Assembly (NCBI RefSeq): GCF_001611275.1 | Contig: NZ_CP015080.1 | Span: 1,364,001-1,428,000 of the forward strand | DNA length: 64,000 nt | DNA from: Desulfuromonas sp. DDH964 | Lineage (GTDB): Bacteria > Desulfobacterota > Desulfuromonadia > Desulfuromonadales > DDH964 | Direction of reading: 5' to 3' | In this document: one piece after another, positions 63,191-64,000 of the stretch | Numbering within the stretch: position 1 is the stretch's first letter | How the letters are laid out: each line of letters begins with the position of its first letter | Notes under the pieces: generated by a model | Seen by the model: the letters and a program-made list of their open reading frames with translations, nothing else | Databases searched by the model: none | Told to the model about the DNA's origin: nothing | Position numbers and translations under genes: made by a program

Positions 63191-63895
63191 ATGAAGAACA
63201 GCATCAGTTTCAAAGTGTGGGGGCGGTATGCGCTTTTTACCGACCCGGTGACCAAGGTCGGGGGAGAGAAGTGCTCCTATCATGTGCCGACCTACGAAGC
63301 GATCAAGGGGGTGCTTAAATCAATCTACTGGAAACCGACGCTGATATGGCATGTCGACAAGGTGAGGGTGATGAAGCCGATTCGGACTCAAACCAAGGGG
63401 ACGAAGCCGCTGGTCTGGAGTGGGGGGAACAGCCTGGCGATTTACACCTTTCTGCACGATGTCGAGTATCAGGTGGCGGCGCATTTCGAGTGGAACGAGC
63501 ACCAGCCAGCTTTGGAGAAAGATCGTATCGAGGGCAAACATTTCAACATTGCCAAGCGCGTGCTGGAGAAAGGTGGGCGGCAGGACATCTTTCTCGGCAC
63601 ACGTGATTGTCAGGGATATGTTGAACCTTGCGAGTTTGGTGCGGGGGAAGGGGCTTACGACAAAATCGATGAACTCGGCTTCGGGTTGATGTTCCATGGC
63701 TTCGATTACCCCGATGAGACTGGGGAAAACGAACTACGCAGCCGTTTCTGGCGGGCGACGATGCGCAAGGGGGTTCTCGATTTTCCGCGCCCGGGAAAAT
63801 GTGATGCCAACCGGTTCATCCGTAAGATGCTTCCGAAGCAATTTGGGCTGGGTGAAAATGTTCTGGACGTGGAGCAGGAGGAGGCGTTGCTATGA
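63191..63895 (+). CDS. cas5c: Cas5c (Cas5d), type I-C pre-crRNA endonuclease and Cascade subunit
   Basis: 234 residues. ISFKVWGRYALFTDPVTKVGGEKCSYHVPTYEA is the family start and GFGLMFHGFDYPDE, FWRATMRKGVLDFPRP the later signature. In type I-C systems Cas5 takes over crRNA processing from Cas6; Tyr46, Lys116 and His117 (numbering as in Bacillus halodurans Cas5d) are found at exactly those positions here (SIYW; EGKHFN), so catalysis is expected. GGGGG precedes the ATG. It overlaps the next gene by 4 bases. Confidence 0.94.
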   Translation: MKNSISFKVWGRYALFTDPVTKVGGEKCSYHVPTYEAIKGVLKSIYWKPTLIWHVDKVRVMKPIRTQTKGTKPLVWSGGNSLAIYTFLHDVEYQVAAHFEWNEHQPALEKDRIEGKHFNIAKRVLEKGGRQDIFLGTRDCQGYVEPCEFGAGEGAYDKIDELGFGLMFHGFDYPDETGENELRSRFWRATMRKGVLDFPRPGKCDANRFIRKMLPKQFGLGENVLDVEQEEALL

Positions 63896-64000
63896 GCTGG
63901 CTTGCGAAGCTATACGAGACCTATGAAGCCGGGGTTGCTCTTGATCTTCCCGAAGATCAAAGGCTGATGCCGGTCAGCCACACTCTCCAGAATGCGCACA
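63892..64000 (+). CDS. cas8c: Cas8c (Csd1), type I-C Cascade large subunit, 5' part only
   Basis: The gene runs out of the window after 36 codons. The visible N-terminus MSWLAKLYETYEAGVALD with PVSHTLQNAH is the typical opening of Csd1/Cas8c, which recognises the PAM and recruits Cas3. Its ATG overlaps the cas5c TGA. By analogy with other I-C loci, cas7c, cas4, cas1, cas2 and the repeat array should follow outside the window; no repeats are visible here. Confidence 0.9.
   Translation, partial: MSWLAKLYETYEAGVALDLPEDQRLMPVSHTLQNAH

Noticed and set aside
63896..64000. CRISPR repeat array within the window
   Set aside because: No direct repeats are visible; the window ends inside cas8c.

Overview
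The window is GC-rich chromosomal DNA with closely spaced genes. It most resembles a Desulfuromonadia (Geobacter/Desulfuromonas-type) bacterium. This rests on a citrate synthase that reads like the eukaryotic enzyme (a known trait of Geobacteraceae), an octaheme c-type cytochrome of the hydroxylamine-oxidoreductase superfamily, several TRAP carboxylate transporters, a membrane pyrophosphatase and many two-component and c-di-GMP proteins. The taxonomic call is inference; the window holds no rRNA.

Layout. 1-2.8 kb: the tail of a PAS histidine kinase, a tiny zinc-ribbon protein, and a PHP-phosphoesterase/APH-kinase fusion. 3-10.5 kb: a fused TRAP permease with its TAXI binding protein, a UspA protein, and a DctQ-DctM-DctP system, all on the minus strand. 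11-16.4 kb: ispE, tRNA-Gln, prs, rplY, pth and hppA. 16.5-22.4 kb: ychF, an intact ISXO2/IS1595-type insertion sequence with an 8-bp target duplication, then rpsF-rpsR-yybS-rplI-dnaB. 22.4-27.6 kb: folA, a TM2 protein, tonB, an IS200-type element and a TonB-dependent receptor. 27.6-35.8 kb (minus): dusB-ntrB-ntrC, a hybrid kinase and an LVIVD-repeat protein. 36-45 kb: citrate synthase, a methyltransferase, a metal permease, a conserved hypothetical gene, an RlmI-like methyltransferase, a phosphodiesterase-family membrane protein, a cyclophilin and an OmpA lipoprotein. 45-53.9 kb (plus): nadC, birA, coaX, an EF-G-like GTPase, a SPOR-like protein, an unknown protein, MOSC, mogA and a REC-PilZ regulator. 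54-60.4 kb: octaheme cytochrome, DUF502, acyl-CoA synthetase, M24 peptidase and a PAS-GGDEF cyclase. From 60.8 kb to the edge is a type I-C CRISPR-Cas operon (cas3-cas5c-cas8c, the last truncated by the window) with visibly lower GC.

How it fits together. Carboxylate import (TRAP systems), acyl-CoA activation and citrate synthase suit an organism oxidising organic acids. The translation and replication clusters are ordinary. Most points of interest are accessory: two transposons that separate important genes from their upstream regions, a TRAP permease carrying a lipoyl-like domain without the acceptor lysine, the PHP-APH fusion, a kinase/beta-propeller pair with overlapping genes, an isolated octaheme cytochrome, and the CRISPR-Cas locus. 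I found no clearly unprecedented multi-gene system. The best candidates for new biology are the lipoyl-like TRAP permease, the PHP-APH fusion and the kinase/LVIVD module.
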